The notes under the pieces are model-generated. The model was not told the DNA's origin. It was given only the letters and a program-made list of their open reading frames with translations, and searched no databases. 50,934 bases of DNA from NCBI GenBank assembly GCA_964442385.1, contig CAYTYZ010000009.1, forward strand, positions 1-50,934. Reading direction: 5' to 3'. Each line of letters starts with the position of its first letter. Position 1 is the stretch's first letter. Below, in pieces: positions 15,151 to 23,525 of the stretch. The DNA comes from CAYTYZ01 sp964442385. GTDB taxonomy: Bacteria > Patescibacteriota > Microgenomatia > UBA12405. Position numbers and translations under genes: made by a program.

Positions 15151-16056
15151 TTAGTTTCCTTCAATAGAATCGCCTGAAGTTGCTCCGTCCATCCATAGTT
15201 CCAAGCCCAAAGGTAGAACCCATCGGTCATCTACCCTCAGGGCTCGTTGTGACACTCCTTTATTTCCGACAGCTGTATAAGCAATTCCTTGACTCGGAAA
15301 GTCTTGACTACTGGCCAATATCAATTTAGTACCTCGATTATTTGAACTGGCCGGATCCGAGGTCATCGGTCTAATTGCTATTAACACAGGCTTACTTGAT
15401 CCAGGTAAAATCGGCATAAAAGAAAAGTCAACTGCTACCCCATTTTTCCCACTTATTGCACCAGCTCCACTTCCACAAGTTGAGACAGCAGGAGTAGTTG
15501 TTCCGTCAAGATTTGTAAACCCACTTACCCCATATGTAGTACCGCTTGCTTGCCCCACATTGTAACCAACCCTCTCGATAGTATATGTATTGCCATCTTT
15601 ATATAATATTTCAGCCTGCAATCCGCCAACATAGCCAGAATCAAAACACATGGTGGTACCCACTCCACTATAATTAGTCACACTCAGAGGGTCCAAGTTA
15701 CCATCAACATCGTGATCCATTAGCCAAAATATTGCCCTAGCACCAGTGGTAACAAAATCACTGTACTCTAAAAATTTATTACTGCCACTAGTTACGCTAC
15801 CAATATTTGCGCTTGTAACAATTCCAGAAGCGCCAATACCATTACTATATTTAGTTACCGAGCCATCGGTGCTCCAATACTGCTCAATGGCCGACTCAGC
15901 TGCGCTAAAGGCATCTTTTAAATCTTTGGTGTCTGTTTCTATCCTAGTATCAACTACACTTTGGCGAGCCGTAGACAGGCCAAAAGACAAGGCAATGGCA
16001 GTTAATAGCAGCACTATTATGGCAACCTGTCCTTTGTTGGTCTTTGTGTAATACAT
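15151..16056 (-). CDS. PilX-like pilus assembly protein
   Basis: A 301-aa exported protein with one N-terminal hydrophobic helix directly after a short polar start: YYTKTNKGQVAIIVLLLTAI, then ALSFGLSTARQSVVDTRIET. The 'GQVAIIVLLLTAIAL' start followed by an amphipathic helix with Glu (DAFSAAESAIEQYW, containing the typical 'AeSGie.a' motif) resembles the PilX N-terminal family of type IV pilus assembly proteins, which lack a canonical prepilin site. The rest is Gly/Ser/Thr-rich and probably extracellular. ATG 16056 is chosen because GGAGGAG (16066-16072) sits 9 nt upstream, one of the few strong Shine-Dalgarno sites here. It follows the 1244-aa gene by 2 nt. Function in tip or minor pseudopilus assembly is inferred from context. 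Confidence 0.72.
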   Translation of the reverse strand: MYYTKTNKGQVAIIVLLLTAIALSFGLSTARQSVVDTRIETDTKDLKDAFSAAESAIEQYWSTDGSVTKYSNGIGASGIVTSANIGSVTSGSNKFLEYSDFVTTGARAIFWLMDHDVDGNLDPLSVTNYSGVGTTMCFDSGYVGGLQAEILYKDGNTYTIERVGYNVGQASGTTYGVSGFTNLDGTTTPAVSTCGSGAGAISGKNGVAVDFSFMPILPGSSKPVLIAIRPMTSDPASSNNRGTKLILASSQDFPSQGIAYTAVGNKGVSQRALRVDDRWVLPLGLELWMDGATSGDSIEGN

Positions 16057-16058
16057 AT

Positions 16059-19000
16059 TTATCTGCTCCTCCAATTTGTTCTACTACTATTTAAACTTCC
16101 CGGCATCGAAAATGCACCTGCAGCATCATAAATTAGTTTAACAGCCGGTAGGGCATTGTTTTGAGCTCTACCTTCTGCAGTTGGCTCTGAACCTGGTGTT
16201 GGCAAGGCATTTAAAGTTCTCATAAACTTCAAGTCTCCATCTGCATAAACAAGACCCTTAATAGTCAAGGGTAAAGAAATGGCCGCCAGTGGAAATCCAT
16301 CGCTATCTCTTGGGGAATCTAACGCTATAATATCTGATTTAAGGGCACTTCCTTGTTTGCTGGCTGCTATAAACATCCCCTGCAAGTCATTTACACTGGT
16401 GCCTATAGATATTCCGCCACTGGCTACCACCATCAGATATCCTCCAGCAGGAACAGTATTGCCCACATCAATATCCAGTACTCCATCTATCAGATACATC
16501 CCAGTATTATTTCGGTTAGTTCCGACTATTTCACTAAACAACTTACTTTGTCCAACGCCTAAGTTAATTGTAGTTCCAATTCCTCTTTGCACAAAGGCAG
16601 TATTTTTATAGTATTCAAAGGTTTTATTATCTCTCACCTTGTGACTAGTGTTTTCGCTTCTCCATTCGCCACTAGCCCGGTCAGTTCTCGTACTATTAAA
16701 ACTTCGTCCCAATATTACGCCTCTACTTCTACTCGATAAATTAACATGAGTGGCGTAGTCCATGTTTGTCAGCGCTCCTGGAGAAACAAAGTTATCCCGT
16801 AATATTTCAGCAGAAGAACTTGATACACTAGCCACACAATCCCCGCTACCTGCTTCATGTGAACCACACAGCCCTGCAATATTATTGTTTATTGCACCAC
16901 CAGCGTTTATATTTCCATTTACTACCTGCCACCAACCTTCCGAACTTGCCCGGACTCCATGTTCCACTGTAATTACATCATCCAAATACGGATCCAAGTT
17001 AGTCAGGGGATAAATTTGTGACAAACATTGTCCAGCCCCTGTTGGCTGAGTTACTCTAACACTAGTAGCTGCCGTTGAGTTAATCTTTAGCTTTGGGGTA
17101 TAAGTTTTGCCCCAATCAAACTTTAAAATACTTGCACTAGTGTACTGGCTTACACCAGAAATAGTCATAGGTACGGTAAAACCTAATCCTGAAACATCAT
17201 AATATGCTTGCCTAAAATCCGTTCTACCATACTCAGGGTAACCGCGCGCAACATAAGAACTGTTTGGTTGACAAACTGGATCAGCTTGTCCAGTGTCATA
17301 TATAATTCCAGTCACATCAAATTTGCAATCCCAAACTTTTATTGTTCTACTTGTCCCAGTCCAAGCAGTAATTTGACCAGCTAAATCTTCGGCTTGAAGC
17401 TCCATAGAATACATTCCTTCAGTAAAAACAGCTCCACTAAAACCAATAGCCACGCTTTGCTTGACTATATTACCTGCAGACAATGCCGATGTTCCAGCAC
17501 TTAATATTTCTGCACCTGCAATTTGAGAACCAGACTCACTATAATCCCAGCTGGCTCCATTTCTAGTGGCATCCACTTGATAAAACACACTAGCACCATC
17601 TGTAAATCTAATTGAAGTTCTTACTATGTCAGTTGCGCCATCAGAATCACTACTAGACCAATTAAAATATACTCGTCTATCTGATGCATCGCTTCCTATT
17701 CTTGTTCCTTCACAACTGTGGTTTCGACCAGCATTTGCAGTTAATGTGGTTGTATCGTTGCCAAGTGCCAATGACGAAGCATCGGCAACAGGTATAGAGT
17801 TAACAGTAAAAATGGCATAATCATTAGGTCCAGCATCATTCCAAGTTATGGGAGAACTACAGGATAGTTTAGAACCTTTTACAGTGGGAATATAACTGCT
17901 AACTTGAGCTTCGTTATTTATATTTAAGCACCAAGGATTACCAGTTACCATAGAACCATTTTTATACACTCCACCACTTTGTTCATCTGCAGTAGACGCA
18001 GCAAAATCACACCAAAAAGAATACTCTCCTGGTGGCAAAACTACATTTGAAATAGTAGCGCTGGCATCAACTGCATTAGTTGAGGTATAACTACTGTCAT
18101 TTCCAAACTGATATATCCAATAACCATTGGCAGTTGTCGCCCCTCCATAACACTCGGACCAGCTACCAGTCCCGGCACAAGAATTTTTTTCATTTAAATC
18201 TACATTTGGACCCACTCCTGGGACATAATAGGGGACATAGTCTGCCCTGGTACCATCTTTTTTGGCGATAAATAGACGCATACCATCGGCTCCCGGGTCC
18301 ATATTTGCATTTCCAGTTGCAGTTATATCATAGGCCTCCGACCCGCCCACCAAAGCAGCCGATTTTACGGCCGTAACTGAACAGGATTTTGGAGCATAGT
18401 TTGACACCATACTTCCACAAAAATCATTGGAATAACAGCCAAAGGCCCAGTCGTGAGCATTAAAACTTGTATATCCTGTGGGATGATTATCAATCACAGG
18501 CTCGCCCAGCCAATCACCAGCACCTGCAATAGTATTTGTATACCATCTCAAATCGGCCCTACAATCCAAGTCTTCCGCTCCATAGGCAGCCGGACTAACT
18601 CCAGTTCCATTACCATCACAAGATGTCGTCCACAAAGCTGTCGAGACACTTTTTGGAGTATTTACGTAGTTATTTGAAGCACTGGCAGTAAAAGGCAACT
18701 TTCCGCTAGTCCAAGGAAAAGTACTAAAGCCAGAAATAGCCGTACATATGGGCGGACCAGAAGTTTGTTTGTCAGTATAGTTGCTCCAAGTTCCCACCAA
18801 GCCATTGCGATCCATCCCCCTAACTCTCCAACGATAATACAGCCCAGGAGTAGGGGTTAGCTTGTAAAAACCTAGGTTACCAACATCAGCCAAACATTTA
18901 TCCTCAGTATCATCCCCACAAGTATAGCTTGCCCGGCCAGTATACCAATTTAAAATTTCCATTTGATAATAAGTGGCATTTAGCACCTTGTTCCAATACA

Positions 19001-19793
19001 GTGTTACTTCGTCATTAATACAATCTTCGGTAGAAGTTAGAGTAGTAGGCTTCGCGATACTTGCCCCTCCGCAACCATTAGTATCATATTCAGTCCAAGA
19101 GCCACAACTGTTTTTACAAGCCATAGCAGCACCACAACTTCCACCTCCTGTGCAAGTTGTTGCCCCACAGTCATTTGGTGCACCACAGGCAGTACAATCC
19201 GACCAACAATTGCCCCCTGTTCCATTTGCGGCAGGTAGGTTACACCTAACTACTCCACATCCGGCTGGAGCTCCATTGCCGCACTGAGCCCCAACGGTAT
19301 TAGCAGCACACCAAGCATCACTAGTGCAGCCAGACCCACCCCATGTACAAGTTCGATTTGTAAAACATGTTCGGTTTGCCGCATCGCAAGACGGACTACA
19401 TAAATTTTTATATGATGTACCATCACCACAAGTACCGCCACCGCACTCCACCTGTGTCAGAGGATCAACTGCATATCCACAGTCCTGAAGACAACAAGTT
19501 GCTGCATTGCTACCATCTTGTAAGCATGCTGACTCTCCAGCGCACACATCATCTGTTCCACAAGTTCCCGGTGCTCCACCTCCACCAGGAGCAAGTGTTG
19601 GAACTGGCGTCGGTACTTGAGCTGGGGGAGAGGTAGGCAATGGTGCTGCTGTTGGCTCTGCACAACCTCCATAGCATTGGCCCAAATAACATGATCCTTG
19701 GCAACTACCGTAAGTACAACAATCAGCTAAAACAACAGATTTACTCCAGTAAAATAATCCTAAAAAAAATACAATTGCTAATATGTGCTTCAC
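16059..19793 (-). CDS. Large secreted Cys-rich protein of the pilus locus (candidate pilus-tip adhesin)
   Basis: A 1244-aa protein that I cannot assign to a named family. It has a signal peptide (residues 1-23, cleavage after SVVLA), then a strongly Cys-rich region (~24-240) interrupted by a Pro/Thr/Ala-rich linker (~47-70), with repeated CxxxxC and GxC patterns such as CCTYGSCQGSCYLGQCYGGC. A fibronectin-III-like domain follows at ~245-350 (VTLYWNKVLNATYYQMEI, YRWRVRGMDRNGLVGTWS). The middle is beta-rich with paired cysteines; the last ~170 residues contain a Gly-rich block (VPAGGYLMVVASGGISIG, then KGLVYADGDLKF). It lies between a lipoprotein and the PilX-like gene, so a PilY1-like tip adhesin role is plausible by position only. 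The GTG start lies in a perfect inverted repeat. Confidence 0.75.
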   Translation of the reverse strand: MKHILAIVFFLGLFYWSKSVVLADCCTYGSCQGSCYLGQCYGGCAEPTAAPLPTSPPAQVPTPVPTLAPGGGGAPGTCGTDDVCAGESACLQDGSNAATCCLQDCGYAVDPLTQVECGGGTCGDGTSYKNLCSPSCDAANRTCFTNRTCTWGGSGCTSDAWCAANTVGAQCGNGAPAGCGVVRCNLPAANGTGGNCWSDCTACGAPNDCGATTCTGGGSCGAAMACKNSCGSWTEYDTNGCGGASIAKPTTLTSTEDCINDEVTLYWNKVLNATYYQMEILNWYTGRASYTCGDDTEDKCLADVGNLGFYKLTPTPGLYYRWRVRGMDRNGLVGTWSNYTDKQTSGPPICTAISGFSTFPWTSGKLPFTASASNNYVNTPKSVSTALWTTSCDGNGTGVSPAAYGAEDLDCRADLRWYTNTIAGAGDWLGEPVIDNHPTGYTSFNAHDWAFGCYSNDFCGSMVSNYAPKSCSVTAVKSAALVGGSEAYDITATGNANMDPGADGMRLFIAKKDGTRADYVPYYVPGVGPNVDLNEKNSCAGTGSWSECYGGATTANGYWIYQFGNDSSYTSTNAVDASATISNVVLPPGEYSFWCDFAASTADEQSGGVYKNGSMVTGNPWCLNINNEAQVSSYIPTVKGSKLSCSSPITWNDAGPNDYAIFTVNSIPVADASSLALGNDTTTLTANAGRNHSCEGTRIGSDASDRRVYFNWSSSDSDGATDIVRTSIRFTDGASVFYQVDATRNGASWDYSESGSQIAGAEILSAGTSALSAGNIVKQSVAIGFSGAVFTEGMYSMELQAEDLAGQITAWTGTSRTIKVWDCKFDVTGIIYDTGQADPVCQPNSSYVARGYPEYGRTDFRQAYYDVSGLGFTVPMTISGVSQYTSASILKFDWGKTYTPKLKINSTAATSVRVTQPTGAGQCLSQIYPLTNLDPYLDDVITVEHGVRASSEGWWQVVNGNINAGGAINNNIAGLCGSHEAGSGDCVASVSSSSAEILRDNFVSPGALTNMDYATHVNLSSRSRGVILGRSFNSTRTDRASGEWRSENTSHKVRDNKTFEYYKNTAFVQRGIGTTINLGVGQSKLFSEIVGTNRNNTGMYLIDGVLDIDVGNTVPAGGYLMVVASGGISIGTSVNDLQGMFIAASKQGSALKSDIIALDSPRDSDGFPLAAISLPLTIKGLVYADGDLKFMRTLNALPTPGSEPTAEGRAQNNALPAVKLIYDAAGAFSMPGSLNSSRTNWRSR

Positions 19794-19815
19794 CTAATAA
19801 GTGAAGCACATATTA
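19779..19815 (-). repeat. Perfect 15-bp inverted repeat covering the start codon of the 1244-aa gene
   Basis: TAATATGTGCTTCAC (19779-19793) and GTGAAGCACATATTA (19801-19815) are exact reverse complements, with a 7-nt loop (19794-19800). In the minus-strand mRNA the GTG start and the first four codons form the whole 3' arm. There is no T-run, so it does not look like a terminator. It could sequester the start codon, act as an RNase III processing site between the lipoprotein gene and this gene, or be a dyad operator. Confidence 0.85.
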
Positions 19816-19834
19816 CACCAAATTACAACATTAT

Positions 19835-21271
19835 TTAACACTTTGGAGGAACACCGCCAAGTGGCTGTTCCTGTACATATTTTCCTAGCACCTTCCAGAC
19901 AGTCGGATTTACAATACCAGTATTGGTTCTATAAGTTTTTATTAACACAATGTCACCCCCTTGATATCCAACGATAATAATTGGATTTCCATCAAGAATA
20001 AAACCATCTACTCCAACCAGAGGAACTTGACCCAATATTCCATTGGTAACAATTCCGGTCTTGCACATAGCAGGAGCAATTTCTGTGGATCTTGGTACTG
20101 CTGTACTTGCTGGTCTGGCAGTTGCAACTGGCAATACAAACTTGGTATTACTATCAATAATTACAGTTGCGTCTAAAGATACCCCAGGAACCCTGCTAAA
20201 CGACTCAACACCAGTAATTCTGCTAATACCACTAGGCCTATTTAATATTTGGACTTGTCCACTTGCAGGTCTAAAAATTATTTGTTCACCTTCAAATGAA
20301 ATTGTTCCACTATTTGCTCCCCTAATTACCTTTGTTCGTCCAGTAGGTACGGCTTCATCAGCTGCAGTCTCCACAAAATATATACCTCCATTGTATTTAA
20401 AAACTTCAATCTTGCCTCCGTTATCAAGAGTAAATAAAAATCCAATAAAATCAGCCTGGCTGGTCATATCAAAAGATACATTTAGCCTGGCCCCTTCCAC
20501 TGGCAAATTTAGAGCTATTTTCTGTTCATTTACTTTATATTTAGCCACTTCGTATCTAACTTCTAGAGTTTTTGTAGGTTCAGGTGCAGCAATAGTAGCT
20601 GTTGCCTTTGTTTTTGGTACCCAATAACCAGCATCTAGTAGTTGTAGCTCACCTTTACTTGTGTCCAATCTTTCTACTTCATATGACAATATAGACCCCT
20701 GGCCCACGATGTCTTCCCTCATGCCTAAATATTTAACTTTAAATTTGTCAGGGTCTCCTAAAACAATCGGGAAAGATACAGCCATTGAACCATTGTATCG
20801 ACCTGGTCTTTGAGGTGAATAACTGGGTTTACCTTTGGCAGAATCCCAAGAAGAGGCAAATCTATATTTTACTTCACCTTTTTCTGTATATTTGATTGCT
20901 AAAAAGGGGTGATTTTTATCACCAGTATCTATACCAATCACTTCGGCATTAAAAATACCTTGTGGTATCAAATCTTGACGAATATATTCATTAAGTCCAT
21001 CTTCCCAATCAGCCAGTTCCTGGCTAATAGCCCCACCAATTGCTTCTACCACATATGGCGTAGCAGATGGTAAAGGCTTAGGTGTCTCAATTGGCTTGGC
21101 AGTAGGTGATGTTCGAGTAGGTTCTGTAGTAGGTTCAGAGGTTGGTGCACCCGTAGGACTACTGGTTGGACTAGGTTCAGGTGGTTTAACTCCACATGCA
21201 GACATGGTAAATGCAACAGCACCTGCGGCAACTATTTTACTCCAATCTCGTAATTTATTTGGGCTTGACAT
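19835..21271 (-). CDS. Pilus-locus lipoprotein of unknown function
   Basis: A 478-aa predicted lipoprotein. The N-terminus has positive charges, a hydrophobic stretch (IVAAGAVAFTMSAC) and a lipobox-like MSAC with Cys26, so it should be lipid-anchored on the outer face of the cytoplasmic membrane. Residues ~27-75 are a Pro/Thr/Ser-rich linker, followed by ~400 residues of beta-rich sequence with no recognised domain. It lies between a small anchored protein and the Cys-rich 1244-aa gene, on the pilus strand. Because no secretin is present, an anchored outer-face protein could help guide or stabilise the pilus, but this is only a suggestion from position. ATG 21271 directly precedes the signal peptide, so the start is likely right. 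Confidence 0.75.
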   Translation of the reverse strand: MSSPNKLRDWSKIVAAGAVAFTMSACGVKPPEPSPTSSPTGAPTSEPTTEPTRTSPTAKPIETPKPLPSATPYVVEAIGGAISQELADWEDGLNEYIRQDLIPQGIFNAEVIGIDTGDKNHPFLAIKYTEKGEVKYRFASSWDSAKGKPSYSPQRPGRYNGSMAVSFPIVLGDPDKFKVKYLGMREDIVGQGSILSYEVERLDTSKGELQLLDAGYWVPKTKATATIAAPEPTKTLEVRYEVAKYKVNEQKIALNLPVEGARLNVSFDMTSQADFIGFLFTLDNGGKIEVFKYNGGIYFVETAADEAVPTGRTKVIRGANSGTISFEGEQIIFRPASGQVQILNRPSGISRITGVESFSRVPGVSLDATVIIDSNTKFVLPVATARPASTAVPRSTEIAPAMCKTGIVTNGILGQVPLVGVDGFILDGNPIIIVGYQGGDIVLIKTYRTNTGIVNPTVWKVLGKYVQEQPLGGVPPKC

Positions 21272-21368
21272 GTATATGTTTTTTATATCCTATAACAGCA
21301 TATAATATCAGACTTTCAGTAGAAAATCAAGCCCCCAATCTATCTTATAACTTATACACACCAGCTAC

Positions 21369-21884
21369 TCATTGACTTGTGGCTACCAGTTCTCCCACTA
21401 CCCGTAGTGTACAAGGACAAGAATATGATGGTTCTGGTCCAAATCTCTGCACACCCGTATCTGTTACTATAAGTTTAAATTTTTGCCGCATAGACTTGTA
21501 AGCAACTGTAAATCCATCTGGGCGTTCGATATCAGACTTAAAATCCCGGGCAAAATCAGTAATCACAGTATTGCCCAATGTTTTTTCTAAATTAACCAGG
21601 TCTTGTTTCACCAAACCCTCTTTTTTTACCTCAAAAACATACTTATTCTTACTTTTTTCCACATCTACGAGTTTAAACAATTTCGACATGTCAGTATTTA
21701 CCTTTTTTACCGCGTTCTCAAATTCTAATTCTGCCAGTTTCTCCTGTCTTTCAGTCTCCTTGTCAACTATTATTTGGTTAAAAACTCCCACCAGGTTAGT
21801 ACTTTTACCCAGTAAATAACTAAATAAAACTAATACACCGACAACTACTATCACAACTGGCGAGGGCACCTTTTTAAGTTTCAT
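21369..21884 (-). CDS. Single-pass membrane protein of the pilus locus
   Basis: A 171-aa protein with a basic start (MKLKKVPSP), one transmembrane helix (~9-28, VVIVVVGVLVLFSYLLGKS) and an external part beginning with a helical, charged stretch (KETERQEKLAELEFENAVKK), then a small alpha/beta region and a C-terminal CPC pair. No family is recognised; it lacks the prepilin FTLxE motif and so is not a pilin. It sits between the last prepilin gene (18-bp gap) and the lipoprotein (97-bp gap). Its membrane anchor plus coiled-coil-like segment suggests an accessory structural role in the pilus envelope complex, but the sequence gives no direct evidence of that. Confidence 0.65.
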   Translation of the reverse strand: MKLKKVPSPVVIVVVGVLVLFSYLLGKSTNLVGVFNQIIVDKETERQEKLAELEFENAVKKVNTDMSKLFKLVDVEKSKNKYVFEVKKEGLVKQDLVNLEKTLGNTVITDFARDFKSDIERPDGFTVAYKSMRQKFKLIVTDTGVQRFGPEPSYSCPCTLRVVGELVATSQ

Positions 21885-21902
21885 AACAAAGTATACATAT
21901 AT

Positions 21903-22439
21903 TTAGTCTCGTATTACAAAGCTCTCACTAAAATCTTTATACACATAAGTATCCCAAAACCCACTGGAGCTACCTGATTGCAAACGAAACGATACCGTCA
22001 CCTTGGGATAAGTGTCGTTGGTACAACTTACAAACGTTCCACAGTTTGTTACTGTCAAAGATCTAGGTACCATATTAAATAGGGTAGTAGCTACAGGGGC
22101 AAGTGTAGCCGAAGACGAGGCTATAAAATATGTACCCGAAGCTGGGACTGCTGCAGTATTGCAAGATAGGGTAGTGGCCCCGCCATCAAAAACACTGGTG
22201 AAAGTAATGCTTGTAGCACCTCCAGCACTACAATTCAGGCTACTGGCATCAGCAGCAAACAACAATTCTCGTATTTGAGCCATTATCCACTCGCCATTTT
22301 GTTCCACTTCTGCCGTAGCTTTCACCTTATTTGTAGTTTTTAGAGTAGTAATTGTCCAACCAGCCACGGAAGTAATCAAAAAAGCTGACACTCCAATTAC
22401 TATCAGCATTTCAATAAGTGTAAAACCTTGATTTTTCAT
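21903..22439 (-). CDS. Minor prepilin, PilW/GspJ-like
   Basis: A 178-aa type IV prepilin-like protein. The leader is only five residues (MKNQG) before FTLIEMLIVIG, with Gly at -1 and Glu at +5 as required by prepilin peptidase. The hydrophobic N-terminal helix runs to about residue 30 (VSAFLITSVAGWTITTL) and continues as an amphipathic helix (KVKATAEVEQNGEWIMAQI). The globular part is Ser/Thr-rich with cysteines that may form a disulfide (CSAGG, CNTA, NCGTFVSC). The 'QNGEWIMAQIRELLFAA' segment resembles PilW/GspJ minor pilins. It is the last of nine prepilins and lies 4 bp after the PilV-like gene. Confidence 0.85.
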   Translation of the reverse strand: MKNQGFTLIEMLIVIGVSAFLITSVAGWTITTLKTTNKVKATAEVEQNGEWIMAQIRELLFAADASSLNCSAGGATSITFTSVFDGGATTLSCNTAAVPASGTYFIASSSATLAPVATTLFNMVPRSLTVTNCGTFVSCTNDTYPKVTVSFRLQSGSSSGFWDTYVYKDFSESFVIRD

Positions 22440-22443
22440 ATAT

Positions 22444-23007
22444 TTACCACCATAGTGGAGTTGGTGTAGGCGTATCAGTAGGAGTAGGGGTTGGTGTAGG
22501 CGTATCAGTCGGGGTAGGGGTTATTGTTGGTGTAGGCGAGGGAAGAGCAGAAAAATATCTTTCTTTAACAAACTCTTTACCACCAACACTCATAGTAATA
22601 CCCACTCGCAGACTGCCACACAATCTAGAACAACCACTACCAGCTGTATATGTGTAAGTATATACATCGCCATTTTGAGTGTTATACGATGCTCCCACAG
22701 CATTATTACCCATATTCTTCCAAAAAGTATCCGGATCATTTTGAGCATCAGCTATAAACTTTTCCATAATAGTCTCTGCCTGAGCACTGGCTCTCGCTGT
22801 TTCTGTATTTACTGTTCTTGACTTGGTGGAATATAAGAATAGCTGTGACAAGCTAACTGTAACTAAAGAAACCACTAAAATAATAAAAAGTAATTCTACA
22901 AAGGTGAAGCCCGAACGAAGTGAGGTCCGCCTGAGGCGGACAGAATCGACTTTGCGGACCGAACTGACTTTGCGGACAGAGACCGATCTAGGCTTTTTCT
23001 CTTTCAT
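22444..23007 (-). CDS. Minor prepilin, PilV-like, with repeat-derived leader and Thr-Pro tail
   Basis: A 187-aa prepilin. Its leader is long (32 residues) and very basic, built from three six-residue units (SVRKVS, SVRKVD, SVRLRR) then TSLRSG just before FTFVELLFIIL, which supplies Gly(-1) and Glu(+5). The DNA for the leader contains palindromic element A. The mature protein has the usual hydrophobic helix (~33-55), an amphipathic part (TARASAQAETIMEKFIADAQ) resembling PilV/GspI, a small Cys pair (CSRLC), and a C-terminal Thr-Pro repeat tail ending LWW. The start overlaps the previous gene as ATGA. Whether the unusual leader alters processing is unknown. Confidence 0.85.
   Translation of the reverse strand: MKEKKPRSVSVRKVSSVRKVDSVRLRRTSLRSGFTFVELLFIILVVSLVTVSLSQLFLYSTKSRTVNTETARASAQAETIMEKFIADAQNDPDTFWKNMGNNAVGASYNTQNGDVYTYTYTAGSGCSRLCGSLRVGITMSVGGKEFVKERYFSALPSPTPTITPTPTDTPTPTPTPTDTPTPTPLWW
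22460..22519 (-). repeat. Two 30-bp tandem repeats encoding a Thr-Pro tail
   Basis: Two nearly identical 30-bp units (22460-22489 and 22490-22519) followed by a partial third unit encode repeats of TDTPTPTPTP at the C-terminus of the PilV-like prepilin. Unit differences are single transitions or transversions. In-frame unit loss or gain would change tail length by 10 residues. Confidence 0.8.
22909..22977 (-). repeat. Palindromic element A with tandem extension in a prepilin leader
   Basis: The core GTCCGCCTGAGGCGGAC (22925-22941) is an 8-bp inverted repeat around one base. It is flanked on the cleavage-site side by GCCCGAACGAAGTGAG (22909-22924). On the N-terminal side, GACTTTGCGGAC occurs twice (22948-22959, 22966-22977) with an 18-bp period. 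All of it is in frame in the leader and rich in GC relative to the AT-rich surroundings. Confidence 0.85.
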
Positions 23008-23525
23008 AGCTTATCAATTAAACCATTAGGCCTAACTATCACACTAGTGCCAACTGAGGAATTTGGGCTGGTAATCCCTATTCTAATATCAGTGGTTACA
23101 GGCACAACACTGGTACCATTTCCAATCACACTCTTGCCCGTACCAGACTCAAAATCAATAATTGCAGTAACGCCAGTACTATAAGTTATAGTAGTGCCTA
23201 CCGACAAATCTATATATCTAGTTGGATAGGCCTTAGCATTGTTCCCATCTTCAGTTGAAGATATAAACAAACTATTTCCCACCCCAAAAATATGAGTTCT
23301 TACAAAATAAAAAGTACTGGCTGTCCCTGTGTAGCCTTGCCCCACCACCGCATAATTTCGCTGTTGCAATAAATGTTTATATATTTCAGAAGACACCTGT
23401 GTCACTGCATTTCTGGTCAAAAAATCATTAGCTTTTATTACAATTCCTCGTGACAAAATTCCAACTATAGCCACAACTACCAGTAACTCTATTAGGGTAA
23501 ATCCCAAACCCGGTGAGGATTTCAT
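23004..23525 (-). CDS. Minor prepilin, GspH/FimT-like
   Basis: A 173-aa prepilin with a short leader (MKSSPGLG) before FTLIELLVVVAIVGIL, with Gly at -1 and Glu at +5. Unlike its four neighbours with repeat-bearing leaders, this leader has no palindromic element. The region after the hydrophobic helix (VTQVSSEIYKHLLQQRNYAV) resembles GspH/FimT pseudopilins, where this helix is followed by a beta-sandwich; the remaining sequence is rich in Gly, Ser, Thr and Val as expected for that fold. Both ends overlap neighbours by ATGA. A role in the minor-pilin initiation complex is likely by family. Confidence 0.85.
   Translation of the reverse strand: MKSSPGLGFTLIELLVVVAIVGILSRGIVIKANDFLTRNAVTQVSSEIYKHLLQQRNYAVVGQGYTGTASTFYFVRTHIFGVGNSLFISSTEDGNNAKAYPTRYIDLSVGTTITYSTGVTAIIDFESGTGKSVIGNGTSVVPVTTDIRIGITSPNSSVGTSVIVRPNGLIDKL

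Noticed and set aside
20043..20627. Plus-strand open frame of 194 aa
   Set aside because: It lies wholly opposite the lipoprotein gene; its composition follows the antisense of Pro/Thr-rich coding and shows no family motif or start signal.
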